From positions 186,001-250,000 of the forward strand of contig NZ_ARYK01000003.1 in assembly GCF_000685275.1 (NCBI RefSeq): a stretch of DNA of 64,000 nucleotides, in the 5' to 3' direction. Numbering within the stretch: position 1 is the stretch's first letter; every line of letters starts with the position of its first letter. This stretch comes from Hyphomonas johnsonii MHS-2. Lineage in GTDB: Bacteria; Pseudomonadota; Alphaproteobacteria; Caulobacterales; Hyphomonadaceae. Positions 32,946 to 41,555 of the stretch are shown piece after piece. Both the position numbers and the translations under genes were made by a program. The notes below the pieces were generated by a model. That model ran no database searches. It was not told the DNA's origin and saw nothing but the letters and a program-made list of their open reading frames with translations.

Positions 32946-33755
32946 GTGAGCATGGATTTCAGCAATTTGTTTTCGGTGGCCGGCAAGACGGTCGTCATCA
33001 CGGGCGGGTCGCGCGGCATCGGCGAGATGATCGCGGCGGGATTCCTGTCCAGCGGTGCGAAGGTCATCATCTCGTCGCGCAAGGCGAAGGCCTGCGAGGA
33101 AACGGTTGAACGCCTGAAGGCCCAGTATGGCGGCGAAATCTACGCCATTCCGTCGGACGTTTCCAATATGGACGGTGTCAACCATCTCGCCGGCGAAATC
33201 GCCAAGCGGGAAGACAAGGTCGACGTCCTGATCAACAATGCCGGCGTGGCCTGGGGGGCGACCCTGGAAGACTTCCCGGAAGTTGGCTGGGACAAGGTGA
33301 TGGACGTCAACGTCAAGGGCCTGTTCTTCCTTACACAGAAGCTGATGCCGCTGTTGCGCAAGTCCGCCAGCGCCGCTGATCCCGCCCGCGTCATCAACAT
33401 CGCCTCGATTGACGGCATGCACACATCGCCGATGAGCGGTTTTGCCTATGGCACGTCGAAGGCCGCCGTGATCCATCTGACGCGCTTCATGGGCGCACAC
33501 CTCGCCGGCGAGCATATCCTGGTCAACGCCATCGCGCCGGGGCCATTCCCGACCTGGATGCTGTCGACCGGTGTTGGCTTCAAGGGCGAGACCGACGGTG
33601 TCGACTGGCAGTCGATCGGCGACCGTAACCCGTCCGGCCGTGTCGGCGCGCCGAGCGACATTGCCGGCCTCTCCATCTTCCTGTCCTCGAAGGCGGCGGC
33701 CTACATCACCGGCCACACGATTCCGTGCGATGGCGGTATCGTCGCATCGAGCTGA
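32946..33755 (+). CDS. Short-chain dehydrogenase/reductase (SDR), FabG-like
   Basis: A 269-residue classical SDR. TGGSRGIGE is the NAD(P)-binding glycine motif, NNAG stabilises the fold, and the catalytic residues appear as Ser in NIASIDG and Tyr/Lys in AYGTSKAAV. The end has PCDGGIVASS, typical of the FabG/BKR branch. A GTG at 32946, 7 bases from AGGAGAT, is the likely start; an ATG two codons later is the alternative. Cofactor and substrate are uncertain. It is followed by a hairpin and so is a single- or two-gene unit with the NTF2-like gene. Confidence 0.9.
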   Translation: MSMDFSNLFSVAGKTVVITGGSRGIGEMIAAGFLSSGAKVIISSRKAKACEETVERLKAQYGGEIYAIPSDVSNMDGVNHLAGEIAKREDKVDVLINNAGVAWGATLEDFPEVGWDKVMDVNVKGLFFLTQKLMPLLRKSASAADPARVINIASIDGMHTSPMSGFAYGTSKAAVIHLTRFMGAHLAGEHILVNAIAPGPFPTWMLSTGVGFKGETDGVDWQSIGDRNPSGRVGAPSDIAGLSIFLSSKAAAYITGHTIPCDGGIVASS

Positions 33756-33763
33756 ATCTGAGG

Positions 33764-33792
33764 GATGTCCGGCAAACGACCTGCCGGACATC
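33764..33792 (+). terminator. Stem-loop downstream of the SDR gene
   Basis: GATGTCCGGCA (33764-33774) and TGCCGGACATC (33782-33792) form a perfect 11-bp stem with a 7-base loop, 8 bp after the SDR stop. No clear T-run follows, so it may act as an mRNA-stabilising end or a Rho-assisted terminator. Confidence 0.6.
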
Positions 33793-33881
33793 ATTCATGT
33801 CTGCAGGAAAGGCTGACGGCGCGCACGCGACGCACTATTGTCGCGCCAGAGAATCACTTCCGCCCAGAAAGGCAGACTTCC

Positions 33882-34178
33882 ATGTCCAAACCTCCCGTCG
33901 GCTCCAAGGATAACCCGTCCCAGTTTGATGTGATCGGCAAGCTCGCCGATGACGAACCCTATTTCGTCATCCGTGCGCATGACCCGCTGTCATCCGCGCT
34001 GGTCGAACTGCACGCCTATATCGGGGCTGGCCAGTCGGGCGCCGCGCACAACAAGCTGGCCGAAATCATGGCGATGACGTCGGCCCGCGCGCCGCGGCCT
34101 GCCTCCAGCCCGAAATACCGCGAGACCTTCGCAATTTCGCTGGCCATGGAACAATGGCGGGACAATCACAAGGAATGA
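33882..34178 (+). CDS. 98-residue hypothetical protein
   Basis: Starts MSKPPVGSKDNPSQFDVIGK, with an AGAAAGGCAG ribosome-site region upstream. The protein is soluble and helical (DPLSSALVELHAYIGAG, HNKLAEIMAMTSARA) with no membrane segment or motif I recognise. The stop overlaps the next start in an ATGA junction, so it is translationally coupled to the GNAT gene and may be its partner or substrate. Confidence 0.7.
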   Translation: MSKPPVGSKDNPSQFDVIGKLADDEPYFVIRAHDPLSSALVELHAYIGAGQSGAAHNKLAEIMAMTSARAPRPASSPKYRETFAISLAMEQWRDNHKE

Positions 34179-34765
34179 AGCTCGCGCCGGTGACCCTGGC
34201 GGACCCGCATGTCCGCCTTGTGCCCTTCGATGCAGCCCTGCACGGCGCCGACCTGCGCAGCATGGCGGAAGCGGCTGGCGACGAGCTGAAACACTGGCCG
34301 TATCGCGGGCCGGGTGACTGGATCGCCAACTGGCTCGCGAGTATCGCGCAGCGCACCGGCACCGGCCAGATGATCCCGTTCGCGGTGCTCAGCCCCGCTG
34401 ATGGGGCGTTTCTGGGCCTGACCGCCTACCTGTCTCCAGACAGCCAGTCCCGTTCGGTCGAGATCGGCATGACGGTCTACGCCCCGTCGGTGCATGGAAC
34501 GGCGATCAATCCCGCCGCCAAGCGCCTGCTCCTCGGCCATGCGTTCGAACAGGGCGCGATCCGGGTGCAGTTCAATATCGACGCCCGCAACAAGCGGTCG
34601 CAGGCGGCTGTCCGCAAGCTCGGTGCGGTGCAGGAAGGCGTCCTGCGCGACAATCGCATCCTGCCCGACAACTTCCTGCGCTCGACGGTGGTCTTCTCGA
34701 TTCTCGGCCGCGAGTGGCCCGAAGTGAAAGCCCGCCTCGACGCTCGACTGGCGGCCTTGGGCTGA
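34175..34765 (+). CDS. GNAT N-acetyltransferase, RimJ/RimL-like
   Basis: A 196-residue acetyltransferase from ATG 34175, which overlaps the preceding stop (ATGA). The RimJ/RimL (Acetyltransf_3) pattern is clear: HVRLVPFDAALHGADL, GAFLGLTAYLSPDSQSRSVE, INPAAKRLLLGHAFEQGAIR and ARNKRSQAAVRKLGAVQEG. In the family these enzymes acetylate protein N-termini, aminoglycosides or small metabolites; the target is not evident. The coupled 98-residue gene upstream is the only contextual hint. Confidence 0.85.
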   Translation: MKLAPVTLADPHVRLVPFDAALHGADLRSMAEAAGDELKHWPYRGPGDWIANWLASIAQRTGTGQMIPFAVLSPADGAFLGLTAYLSPDSQSRSVEIGMTVYAPSVHGTAINPAAKRLLLGHAFEQGAIRVQFNIDARNKRSQAAVRKLGAVQEGVLRDNRILPDNFLRSTVVFSILGREWPEVKARLDARLAALG

Positions 34766-34778
34766 CTATGTTTGCCCG

Positions 34779-34973
34779 ATGACGACGCCGATCAATCTCA
34801 ACAAGGCCCGCAAGGCAAAGGCGCGAGCCGAGAAGACGCAGAAAGCGTCCGAGAACCGGGCAAAGTTCGGCCGCACGAAAAGCGAGCGCCAGATGGCGGA
34901 GGCCCGCGCTGAAAAGCTCGCCCGGCTGACCGAAGGCCATCGCCTGGAGCCCGGCCCGGACGACCAGGGTTAA
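34779..34973 (+). CDS. DUF4169-family small basic protein
   Basis: A 64-residue, Lys/Arg/Ala-rich protein starting MTTPINLNKARKAKARAEK, with NRAKFGRTKSERQ and ending EGHRLEPGPDDQG. This is the pattern of DUF4169, a small conserved alphaproteobacterial family of unknown function. It is fully helical by composition. It lies 13 bp after the GNAT gene and probably shares its transcript. Confidence 0.8.
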   Translation: MTTPINLNKARKAKARAEKTQKASENRAKFGRTKSERQMAEARAEKLARLTEGHRLEPGPDDQG

Positions 34974-35045
34974 CGACACCTTTCCGAGCGGCCCCCCGTT
35001 TGCACCTTGCCCTGGCAACGTGTTTCAAACCGGGAGAACCGTCAG

Positions 35046-35168
35046 ATGAAGAATATCCTGTACAAGCTTGTGTTCTGCTCCATCGCATTTGCCGGCGGCA
35101 TCGCCTGGGGCATTGCGGCAGAAGCCTCCGAATCCGGCGTCACGCTGGCTACCATGTTCGGCGGCTGA
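35046..35168 (+). CDS. 40-residue single-pass membrane peptide, unknown function
   Basis: ATG 35046 lies 9-10 bases after a good GGGAGA ribosome site. The product MKNILYKLVFCSIAFAGGIA continues WGIAAEASESGVTLATMFGG. A positively charged N-terminus, one hydrophobic segment and an AEA-type site could be a signal peptide or a membrane anchor. No family recognised. It is convergent with the TPR-lipoprotein gene, with 4 bp between stops. Confidence 0.55.
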   Translation: MKNILYKLVFCSIAFAGGIAWGIAAEASESGVTLATMFGG

Positions 35169-35172
35169 TCGC

Positions 35173-36177
35173 TCAGGACCCTTCCGGCGCCATCATTCCG
35201 TCGATCACGGTCTGATCGACGCGGCGGCCCGAAACCCGCTCCAGGGCATCGAAGATCGGCCTGGCCTGCTTGGGTTTCAGCAGGGGAACGCCGCCCACCA
35301 GTTCTGCCGCGCGGGCATAACGGGCCTGCGCCGTTTCCATGTCGCCGCGCGCCTCCGCGCAGGCTCCCTGATTGTGCAGCACGGCCGGTGCGCGCGGGTA
35401 TTCGCGGGCGATCGCGTCCCATTGCGTGCACGCGGCAATGAAATTGCCCTGCTTGGTCGCTTCAACCGCCAGCGCGAAGCGCGCATCATTCTGTTCTTCC
35501 GGCACCAGGCCATCGGTCATGATCTCGGCCCGGACCGTCTTGTTGTAGGGGGCGATATCGTAACGGAACCGGCGCACGGCCTCGGTCACCGCATCCTGCA
35601 CCATGCCGATCGGCGCATTGTACGGATTATAGTTCGACTGGCGCGGGTCACGGTAGACGCCTTCAGGGCGGCCATCATCCGGGTACTCGGCAATGTCGAT
35701 GCAGGTTTCCCGCGCGGCGCCGCCCGGCTGGCTCGCCGTGAACACGGTGCGATTGCTGGTGAGGTCGATCAATCGGGTGGTCACCGTCACCTCGACCGTC
35801 CCGGTCGTGCATTCGGTTTCCACCATTGCGTGCCGCTTGCAGTCGAACACGCCTTTGTGTTTCACGCAGCGGCGCTCGCGTTCGTACCGGACGTCCTCGT
35901 TCCAGGCATCGATCGACACGTCGCCCTCATAGACACTGTCCGGCCCGTCCGGCGATGCGGTGAACCAGGGCATCCCGTCGAGGCGCACGTCCGCCAGCAT
36001 CGCGTCGAACTCGGCTTCTGCAACATCGCCTGCCGGGCCGCGGAACCGCCCGACAGCGGGGTCGCGATAGTCGGCGGCCTGCGGAAAGTTGGGGGCGATC
36101 CGGGCTTCGTATTCATAGCCCGGCGTGGCGCAGGCCACCAGCAGGCCCAGTCCCGCAAGGACAACAAGGTTACGCAT
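35173..36177 (-). CDS. Lipoprotein with TPR-like C-terminal repeats, function unknown
   Basis: A 334-residue protein with a lipoprotein signal peptide (MRNLVVLAGLGLLVAC, Cys16). The middle part is strand-rich with an RRCVKHKGVFDCKRH Cys pair and a CTTGTVEVTVTTRLIDL segment. The last ~90 residues (FALAVEATKQGNFIAACTQW, HNQGACAEARGDMETAQARY) form two TPR-like repeats. This layout recalls lipoproteins that pair a CsgG/LPP20-type core with TPRs, but I do not assign a family. Probably anchored to the outer membrane facing the periplasm. Confidence 0.75.
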   Translation of the reverse strand: MRNLVVLAGLGLLVACATPGYEYEARIAPNFPQAADYRDPAVGRFRGPAGDVAEAEFDAMLADVRLDGMPWFTASPDGPDSVYEGDVSIDAWNEDVRYERERRCVKHKGVFDCKRHAMVETECTTGTVEVTVTTRLIDLTSNRTVFTASQPGGAARETCIDIAEYPDDGRPEGVYRDPRQSNYNPYNAPIGMVQDAVTEAVRRFRYDIAPYNKTVRAEIMTDGLVPEEQNDARFALAVEATKQGNFIAACTQWDAIAREYPRAPAVLHNQGACAEARGDMETAQARYARAAELVGGVPLLKPKQARPIFDALERVSGRRVDQTVIDGMMAPEGS

Positions 36178-36331
36178 CCGGATTCCTCTTCACACGTTGC
36201 ATCGGTCACAGACTGGCAGGCATAGCTGAATACGCGGTGAACCGCCACTACAGCGGGAGACGCGACGTAAACGGTTGACGCAGGCGGGTGCTGTGGCCAC
36301 TTCAGACCCTGTTTGCAACGGAGCCTGATGC

Positions 36332-37438
36332 ATGACCCGCCCGCTATTTTCCCCCCTCAAGATCAAGTCCCTCAACCTGCCGAACCGGATCGTGATGGCG
36401 CCGATGACCCGCAGCTTCTCGCCCGGCGGCGTTCCCGGCGAGAATGTCGCCGAGTATTATGCCCGGCGGGCTGAAGGCGGCGTCGGCCTGATCATCACCG
36501 AGGGAACAACCGTCAAGCGGGGCGGTGCGTCGAATGACGTGAATGTACCGAACTTCCACCGGCCGGATTCGCTCGCCGGCTGGAAGCGTGTGGCCGACAG
36601 GGTTCACGCCAGCAACGGCCTCATCGCGCCGCAGCTCTGGCACCAGGGCATGTTGCGCAAGCCCGGTTCAGGCCCGGAGCCGGATGCGCCGTCTGACAGC
36701 CCGGCGGGCGTGACTCATACCGGCAAGAAGGTCGCCGAGGAACCGACCAGTGCCGAAGTCGACGACATGGTCATGGCCTATGCCAATGCCGCCGGCGAAG
36801 CTGCTCGCCTCGGGTTCGACGCGATCGAAATCCACGGCGCACACGGCTACCTGATCGACGAATTCTTCTGGGACGTGATGAACAAGCGCAATGACAGGTT
36901 CGGCGGGTCGCTGCCCGAGCGCGCCACGTTCGCTGCCGACATCATCCGCGAGACCCGCAAGCAGGTCGGCCCGGACATGCCCATCATCCTGCGTTATTCC
37001 CAGTGGAAGCAGCAAGACTATGATGCCCGGCTGGCGCAGAACCCGACAGACCTCGAAGCTTTCCTGAAAGTGTTTGTCGATGCAGGCGTCGACGTGCTGC
37101 ACGTGTCCCAGCGCCGCTACTGGGAACCTGAATTCCCGGACGTCGACGGGGAAAACGGTCTCAACGGCGCCGGCTGGGCGAAGAAGCTGACGGGCCTGCC
37201 GACCATCACGGTCGGGTCGGTCGGCCTGTCGAGCGACTTCATTGGTGCCTTCCGCGGCGAAGATTCAAGCGTGCGCACGCTCGACGACCTGGAGGATCGC
37301 CTCAGTCGCGGTGAGTTCGACATGGTGGCGGTTGGACGTGCCCTGCTTCAGGACCCCGACTGGGTCGCCAAGATCCGCGACGGCCGCACCGACGAGCTGG
37401 CCAGCTATGATGCGAAGTCCCTGACCACCCTCTACTAG
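36332..37438 (+). CDS. Old Yellow Enzyme family NADH:flavin oxidoreductase
   Basis: A 368-residue FMN-dependent (beta/alpha)8 barrel starting MTRPLFSPLKIKSLNLPNR. NRIVMAPMTRSFS is the conserved FMN-binding start, IHGAHGYLIDEFFWDVMN carries the substrate-binding His pair, and VGRALLQDPDWVAKI is the phosphate-binding end. Members reduce alpha,beta-unsaturated carbonyls, nitro compounds or dienoyl substrates. Physiological substrate unknown. It stands alone after a 154-bp gap in which I see no clear promoter. Confidence 0.9.
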   Translation: MTRPLFSPLKIKSLNLPNRIVMAPMTRSFSPGGVPGENVAEYYARRAEGGVGLIITEGTTVKRGGASNDVNVPNFHRPDSLAGWKRVADRVHASNGLIAPQLWHQGMLRKPGSGPEPDAPSDSPAGVTHTGKKVAEEPTSAEVDDMVMAYANAAGEAARLGFDAIEIHGAHGYLIDEFFWDVMNKRNDRFGGSLPERATFAADIIRETRKQVGPDMPIILRYSQWKQQDYDARLAQNPTDLEAFLKVFVDAGVDVLHVSQRRYWEPEFPDVDGENGLNGAGWAKKLTGLPTITVGSVGLSSDFIGAFRGEDSSVRTLDDLEDRLSRGEFDMVAVGRALLQDPDWVAKIRDGRTDELASYDAKSLTTLY

Positions 37439-37652
37439 GCGGGGAGCTATCTTGAAATTCCTGCCAGAGTGTGCAAGGAAACAAGGCACGACGTAACGCT
37501 CGATTATCCGGCTGGGGTGGAAGAATTTCCGCTCCAGTCAGGCTCTCTATCCGGGATGCGCCACACCCGTATCCCCTTGACCCCGCAGGCACGCGCCGGT
37601 CCAATCCCGGCCTGTTCCTTCGGGGTTATTTTTGTTGTCGGGGCGCTGGCCG

Positions 37653-38204
37653 TCAGGCCCGTGCATAGGCCGCCTTCAGCCACGCCTTCACGTCAGCATC
37701 GACATCGGCCACCGTTTCCAGCCTGACCTTGTGCGTGCACATCGACCCCGGTTTTTCCGCCAGCAGGCGGTCTGTCCCGGGCTCGCCCTTCAGGTTGATG
37801 CCGAGGTCGATCCGGGTCTTTGTCGCCGGCACGATGACGGCGAAATTCTTGGAGCGGCGCAACGCCACGCTGGTCTTCTTCGGGTCGATGCTGACATCCT
37901 TGCCCAACGAAGCGGCATGTTTCACCAGCGCATCGTGAATGGGCCGCAGCGCCTCCTTGCCCTTGTACTGGGCCTCCAGCATCTCGCCCGGATCGGCATC
38001 CATCCGGCCCTTGGCAACCTGGCAGACGAAATTGGCGTGCCCGTGGCCCAGACCGTGCGCCGTCTTCAGCATGTTGACCTGTTCGCCATGCTTCTCGATG
38101 CCGCTTGCCTGGACAGTCTTGACCCAATGCGCCAGCGGCTTGCCGGTCTTTGCGAGCAGGCCCGCTTTCATGCTTTCGATCATGTCTTCGGTGGATTTTG
38201 CCAT
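37653..38204 (-). CDS. DUF4287/DUF5655-domain protein
   Basis: A 183-residue protein starting MAKSTEDMIESMKAGLLAKT behind a GGAGGGG ribosome site. Residues 1-60 match the DUF4287 helical domain (GKPLAHWVKTVQA, HGLGHGHANFV), and the rest the DUF5655 domain (KTSVALRRSKNFAVIVPATK, ADVKAWLKAAY). DUF5655 is related to phosphotransfer/YdhG-like domains; function is unknown. It follows the ArsR-SRPBCC pair by 16 bp on the same strand and is probably in the same operon. SRPBCC, DUF4287 and ArsR genes often occur together. Confidence 0.85.
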   Translation of the reverse strand: MAKSTEDMIESMKAGLLAKTGKPLAHWVKTVQASGIEKHGEQVNMLKTAHGLGHGHANFVCQVAKGRMDADPGEMLEAQYKGKEALRPIHDALVKHAASLGKDVSIDPKKTSVALRRSKNFAVIVPATKTRIDLGINLKGEPGTDRLLAEKPGSMCTHKVRLETVADVDADVKAWLKAAYARA

Positions 38205-38220
38205 CTGTCCCCTCCGTCCT

Positions 38221-38769
38221 TCAGTTTTCAAGCGGCCAGTTTTCGCTGCGGCACTGCTTCGGCATCAGCGGCGTCATCAGGCTCATCATGCCCAGCATCA
38301 ACTGGCTGGAAAAGGTGGCCTTGCCGGTTTCGGCAACCGACTTGATGTTCTTGAGGATGAAATCCGTGCCCTGTGCCATGCTTTTTTCCATCTTCGTGCC
38401 GACCGGTACGTTTTCGGTGATCAGCGAGAATTCGGTCCCTTCCGTCACTTCCTTCAACTCGTAGGACACTACGCAGGCGGGGTCGTCGTGCAGCGTGAAC
38501 TGCAGCGTGTGGGAATAGCGGTTCGGCGGGCTGAACTCGAGCACCTTGCCAACCACGCTGGTGAACTTGCCGTTCGGCGTGCGCATCGCATAGGGCTGGC
38601 CCGGCGCAAGCCGCTCGCCGGTCGTCTTGCAATGGGCGCCGAAGAAGAACGGCAATGCCTCGTCCGTCTTCACCAGCGTATTCCATACCGTTTCGATCGG
38701 CGCGTTGATGACGACCCTGTAGATCTGCTTCTCGGCAAATGCCTGCGGTTTGGCCCCAGCCTCAACCAT
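38221..38769 (-). CDS. SRPBCC/AHSA1-type ligand-binding protein
   Basis: A 182-residue START/Bet v1-fold protein starting MVEAGAKPQAFAEKQIYRVV. The AHSA1-like pattern VINAPIETVWNTLVKTDEALPFFFG, then GKVLEFSPPNRYSHTLQF, is clear. Such proteins bind hydrophobic ligands. Here it overlaps the ArsR gene by 8 bases, a common pairing in which the repressor and ligand-binding protein are cotranscribed. Ligand unknown. Confidence 0.85.
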   Translation of the reverse strand: MVEAGAKPQAFAEKQIYRVVINAPIETVWNTLVKTDEALPFFFGAHCKTTGERLAPGQPYAMRTPNGKFTSVVGKVLEFSPPNRYSHTLQFTLHDDPACVVSYELKEVTEGTEFSLITENVPVGTKMEKSMAQGTDFILKNIKSVAETGKATFSSQLMLGMMSLMTPLMPKQCRSENWPLEN

Positions 38770-39115
38770 TGTCCTTGTCCTTCTGTTGGACGGCCGCTTC
38801 GGCCATCTGTTTCAGGGACGTCAGGCGCCCCGCGAATTGTTCGCTGTAGTCATCCATCCAGCGTTCCTGGATCATGCGGATCGGCACGGCGTTCAGGTAC
38901 AGGTGCCGCGTGCGACCCCGCTTCTCGCTGGTCACGAGACCGGCCTTCTCCAGCACGGCCAGGTGGTTCATCACCGCGATCCGGCTGACATCGAACTGGC
39001 GTGCAATTTCGCCGACCGGGCAGCCCGGACTGGCCTTCAGGATATCCAGTATCTGACGCCGGCTCTCGTGGGCGAGGGCGTGGAACACGGCGGACATGGC
39101 TTCATCAGTAAACAT
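38762..39115 (-). CDS. ArsR-family winged-helix repressor
   Basis: A 117-residue regulator. FHALAHESRRQILDILKASPG and GEIARQFDVSRIAVMNHLAVLEKAGLV form the winged helix. There are no metal-binding cysteine clusters of the ArsR/CadC type, so it is probably of the SRPBCC-paired, metal-independent class. An exact palindrome abuts the start codon with no clear ribosome site between, so translation may be leaderless. First gene of the ArsR-SRPBCC-DUF4287 unit and probably autorepressed. Confidence 0.88.
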   Translation of the reverse strand: MFTDEAMSAVFHALAHESRRQILDILKASPGCPVGEIARQFDVSRIAVMNHLAVLEKAGLVTSEKRGRTRHLYLNAVPIRMIQERWMDDYSEQFAGRLTSLKQMAEAAVQQKDKDNG

Positions 39116-39131
39116 GTAATTACATAATTAC
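39116..39131. promoter_or_regulatory. Palindromic operator at the ArsR start codon
   Basis: GTAATTA-CA-TAATTAC, perfect 7-bp arms, ends one base before the ArsR ATG. It also contains the AT-rich stretch expected of a -10 element, so binding would block a transcript starting at or near the ATG. ArsR-family dimers bind sites of this kind. Confidence 0.65.
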
Positions 39132-39215
39132 CTATTTGGGCATGAGTCAATCCCAAAGTTCCGGAAAGCGGTCATTCAGCCTAACACGCGGCCAACTTCC
39201 TGCTATATGTTCCCC

Positions 39216-41546
39216 ATGAGTTCCAATCCGAATCGCCTGTCCATCAGCCAGATGGCTGCCGCGCGGCCGCCAGCGGCGGCAGGCGACGCCGCCTATCTGG
39301 CTGGCCTCAACCCCGAACAGCGCGAAGCCGTGCTGCACACCGACGGCCCGCTGCTCGTGCTGGCTGGCGCCGGCACTGGCAAGACGCGCGTGCTGACCAC
39401 GCGCCTCGCCCACATCATCGCCACCAAGAAGGCCTGGCCCAGCCAGACCCTGACCGTGACCTTCACCAACAAGGCCGCCCGCGAAATGCGCGAACGGGCG
39501 CTGAAACTGATCGGGCCGGAGGGCGAGGGCCTGCGCTGGCTCGGCACGTTCCACTCGATCAGCGCGCAGATCCTGCGCAAGCACGCCGAACTGGTCGGCC
39601 TGAAATCCAGCTTCACCATCCTCGATACCGACGACCAGGTGCGCCTCTGCAAGCAGATCATCCAGGCCGAGAATATCGATCCCAAGCGCTGGACGCCGCG
39701 TTTCCTGGCCAGCCTCATCGACGGCTGGAAGAACCGCGCCCTGACGCCGGACCGCGTGCCGTCCGAAGATGCCCACCAGTTTGCCGACGGCATGGGCATC
39801 AAATGCTACGAAATCTACCAGAACCGGCTCAAGGTCCTGAACGCCTGCGACTTCGGCGACCTGCTCGTCCACAACATCACGCTCTTCCGCGACAACCCTG
39901 ATGTCCTGAAGGATTATCACGCGCGCTTCAAATACATCCTCGTCGACGAATACCAGGATACCAACGTCGCGCAGTATCTCTGGCTGCGCATGCTGGCCCA
40001 GGGCAGCCACAATATCTGCTGCGTCGGCGATGACGACCAGTCGATCTATGGCTGGCGCGGTGCGGAAGTGGACAACATCCTGCGTTTCGAGAAGGATTTC
40101 GCCGGCGCCAAGGTCATCCGCCTCGAACGCAATTACCGCTCGACCCGCCACATCCTCGCCGCCGCCTCCAGCGTCATCAGCCACAATCGCGGCCGCCTCG
40201 GCAAGACGCTCTATGTCGGCGATGACAGCGCCGCCGACAGCGCCGATGCCGACAAGGTCAAGGTGCGCGGCCTGTGGGACGGGGAGGCCGAAAGCCGCCT
40301 CATCGCCGATGATATCGAAAGCTGGGTCCGCGATGGCGGCAAGCATGACGACTGCGCCGTGCTGGTGCGGGCCTCATGGCAGATGCGCGCCTTCGAGGAA
40401 CGCTTCATCATGCTCGGCATCCCGTACCGCGTGATCGGCGGCCCGCGCTTCTTCGAGCGCGCCGAGATCCGCGATGCCATGGCCTACCTGCGCCTGATCC
40501 GGTCGCCCGACGACGATCTCGCCTTCGAACGCGTGGTCAACGAGCCGAAACGCGGTGTTGGCAACACGACACTGGCCAAGCTGCAGGCCTATGCCCGCGC
40601 CGATGGCCGCAGCCTCTACACATTGACGCCGATGGTCCTGCAGACCGACGAGATCAAGGGCGGCGCCAAGCGCGGCCTCACCGTCTTCATCGACCATCTC
40701 AACATGTGGCGCGACAAGCATGCCAATGGCCTGCCGCACACCGAACTGGCCGAGGTCATCCTCGAGGAGTCCGGCTATACCGACATGCTGCAGAAGGATC
40801 GCAGCCCGCAGGCCCAGACGCGGCTCGACAACCTCAAGGAACTCGTGCGCGCGATGAGCGAGTTCGACACGCTGGCGGGCTTCCTCGAACATGTCGAACT
40901 GGTGATGGATGCCTCCAGCGGCGGGGCAGGCGAGGACCAGGTCCAGATCCTGACCCTGCACGGCGCCAAGGGCCTCGAATGGCCGATGGTCTTCCTGCCG
41001 GGCTGGGAGGAGGAAATCTTCCCGTCGCGCCGCAGTCTCGACGAAAGCGGCCTGAAAGGCCTCGAGGAAGAGCGTCGCCTCGCTTATGTCGGCATCACGC
41101 GGGCGCGCCAGCGCGCCTATATCTCCTTCGTCGCCAACCGCCAGATCTATGGCCGCTGGCAGAATGTCATGCCCAGCCGTTTCGTCGATGAACTGCCCCA
41201 CGACCATGTCGATGCCATGAGCGAGACCGGCTTTTCCGGCCTGCCGGGCGGCGAAGAGGCATTCAGCGGCACGATGGAAGACCTCGGCGCCCGCTCGTCC
41301 TATTCCAGCCCCGGCTGGAAGCGCCTGCAGGAGAATGCCTCGCGCACCCCCTCACGGCCCCCCGGCGAAGCTGGTCCGCTCAACGCCACATCCGGCGGCC
41401 CGGACACGTTCAAGACCGGGTCGCGGGTGTTCCATGACAAGTTCGGCTACGGCAAGGTCGCCTTTTCCGAGGGCAACAAGCTGACCGTCGATTTCGAGAA
41501 GACAGGCCGCAAGAAGGTCATTGCCACCTTCGTCACGGCCGCCTGA
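39216..41546 (+). CDS. pcrA: UvrD/PcrA-type superfamily 1 DNA helicase
   Basis: About 776 residues starting MSSNPNRLSISQMAAA; an ATG at 39207 is equally possible and neither has a clear ribosome site. All SF1A motifs are visible: Q motif LNPEQREAV, Walker A AGAGTGKTRVL, VTFTNKAAREMRER, Walker B LVDEYQDTN, GDDDQSIYGWRGA, RLERNYRST, TLHGAKGLEW and EERRLAYVGITRARQR. The C-terminal ~55 residues (KTGSRVFHDKFGYGKV, IATFVTAA) are the PcrA RNA-polymerase-binding-type tail. It unwinds DNA 3'-5' in repair and replication-fork maintenance. Followed by a 516-bp gap. Confidence 0.93.
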   Translation: MSSNPNRLSISQMAAARPPAAAGDAAYLAGLNPEQREAVLHTDGPLLVLAGAGTGKTRVLTTRLAHIIATKKAWPSQTLTVTFTNKAAREMRERALKLIGPEGEGLRWLGTFHSISAQILRKHAELVGLKSSFTILDTDDQVRLCKQIIQAENIDPKRWTPRFLASLIDGWKNRALTPDRVPSEDAHQFADGMGIKCYEIYQNRLKVLNACDFGDLLVHNITLFRDNPDVLKDYHARFKYILVDEYQDTNVAQYLWLRMLAQGSHNICCVGDDDQSIYGWRGAEVDNILRFEKDFAGAKVIRLERNYRSTRHILAAASSVISHNRGRLGKTLYVGDDSAADSADADKVKVRGLWDGEAESRLIADDIESWVRDGGKHDDCAVLVRASWQMRAFEERFIMLGIPYRVIGGPRFFERAEIRDAMAYLRLIRSPDDDLAFERVVNEPKRGVGNTTLAKLQAYARADGRSLYTLTPMVLQTDEIKGGAKRGLTVFIDHLNMWRDKHANGLPHTELAEVILEESGYTDMLQKDRSPQAQTRLDNLKELVRAMSEFDTLAGFLEHVELVMDASSGGAGEDQVQILTLHGAKGLEWPMVFLPGWEEEIFPSRRSLDESGLKGLEEERRLAYVGITRARQRAYISFVANRQIYGRWQNVMPSRFVDELPHDHVDAMSETGFSGLPGGEEAFSGTMEDLGARSSYSSPGWKRLQENASRTPSRPPGEAGPLNATSGGPDTFKTGSRVFHDKFGYGKVAFSEGNKLTVDFEKTGRKKVIATFVTAA

Positions 41547-41555
41547 GGGAAACAA

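Noticed and set aside
37598-37614. GCCGG-TCCAATC-CCGGC, resembling a tRNA T-arm
   Set aside because: No matching acceptor stem, D-arm, anticodon arm or CCA is found around it, and the loop lacks the TTC of a T-loop.
37439-37652. Short plus-strand open frames between the Old Yellow Enzyme and DUF4287 genes
   Set aside because: No ribosome site, Pro/Arg-rich shadow composition and no recognisable domain. I see no gene in this 214-bp gap; a weak ACCCCG/CGGGGT pairing followed by TATTTTT may be a terminator.
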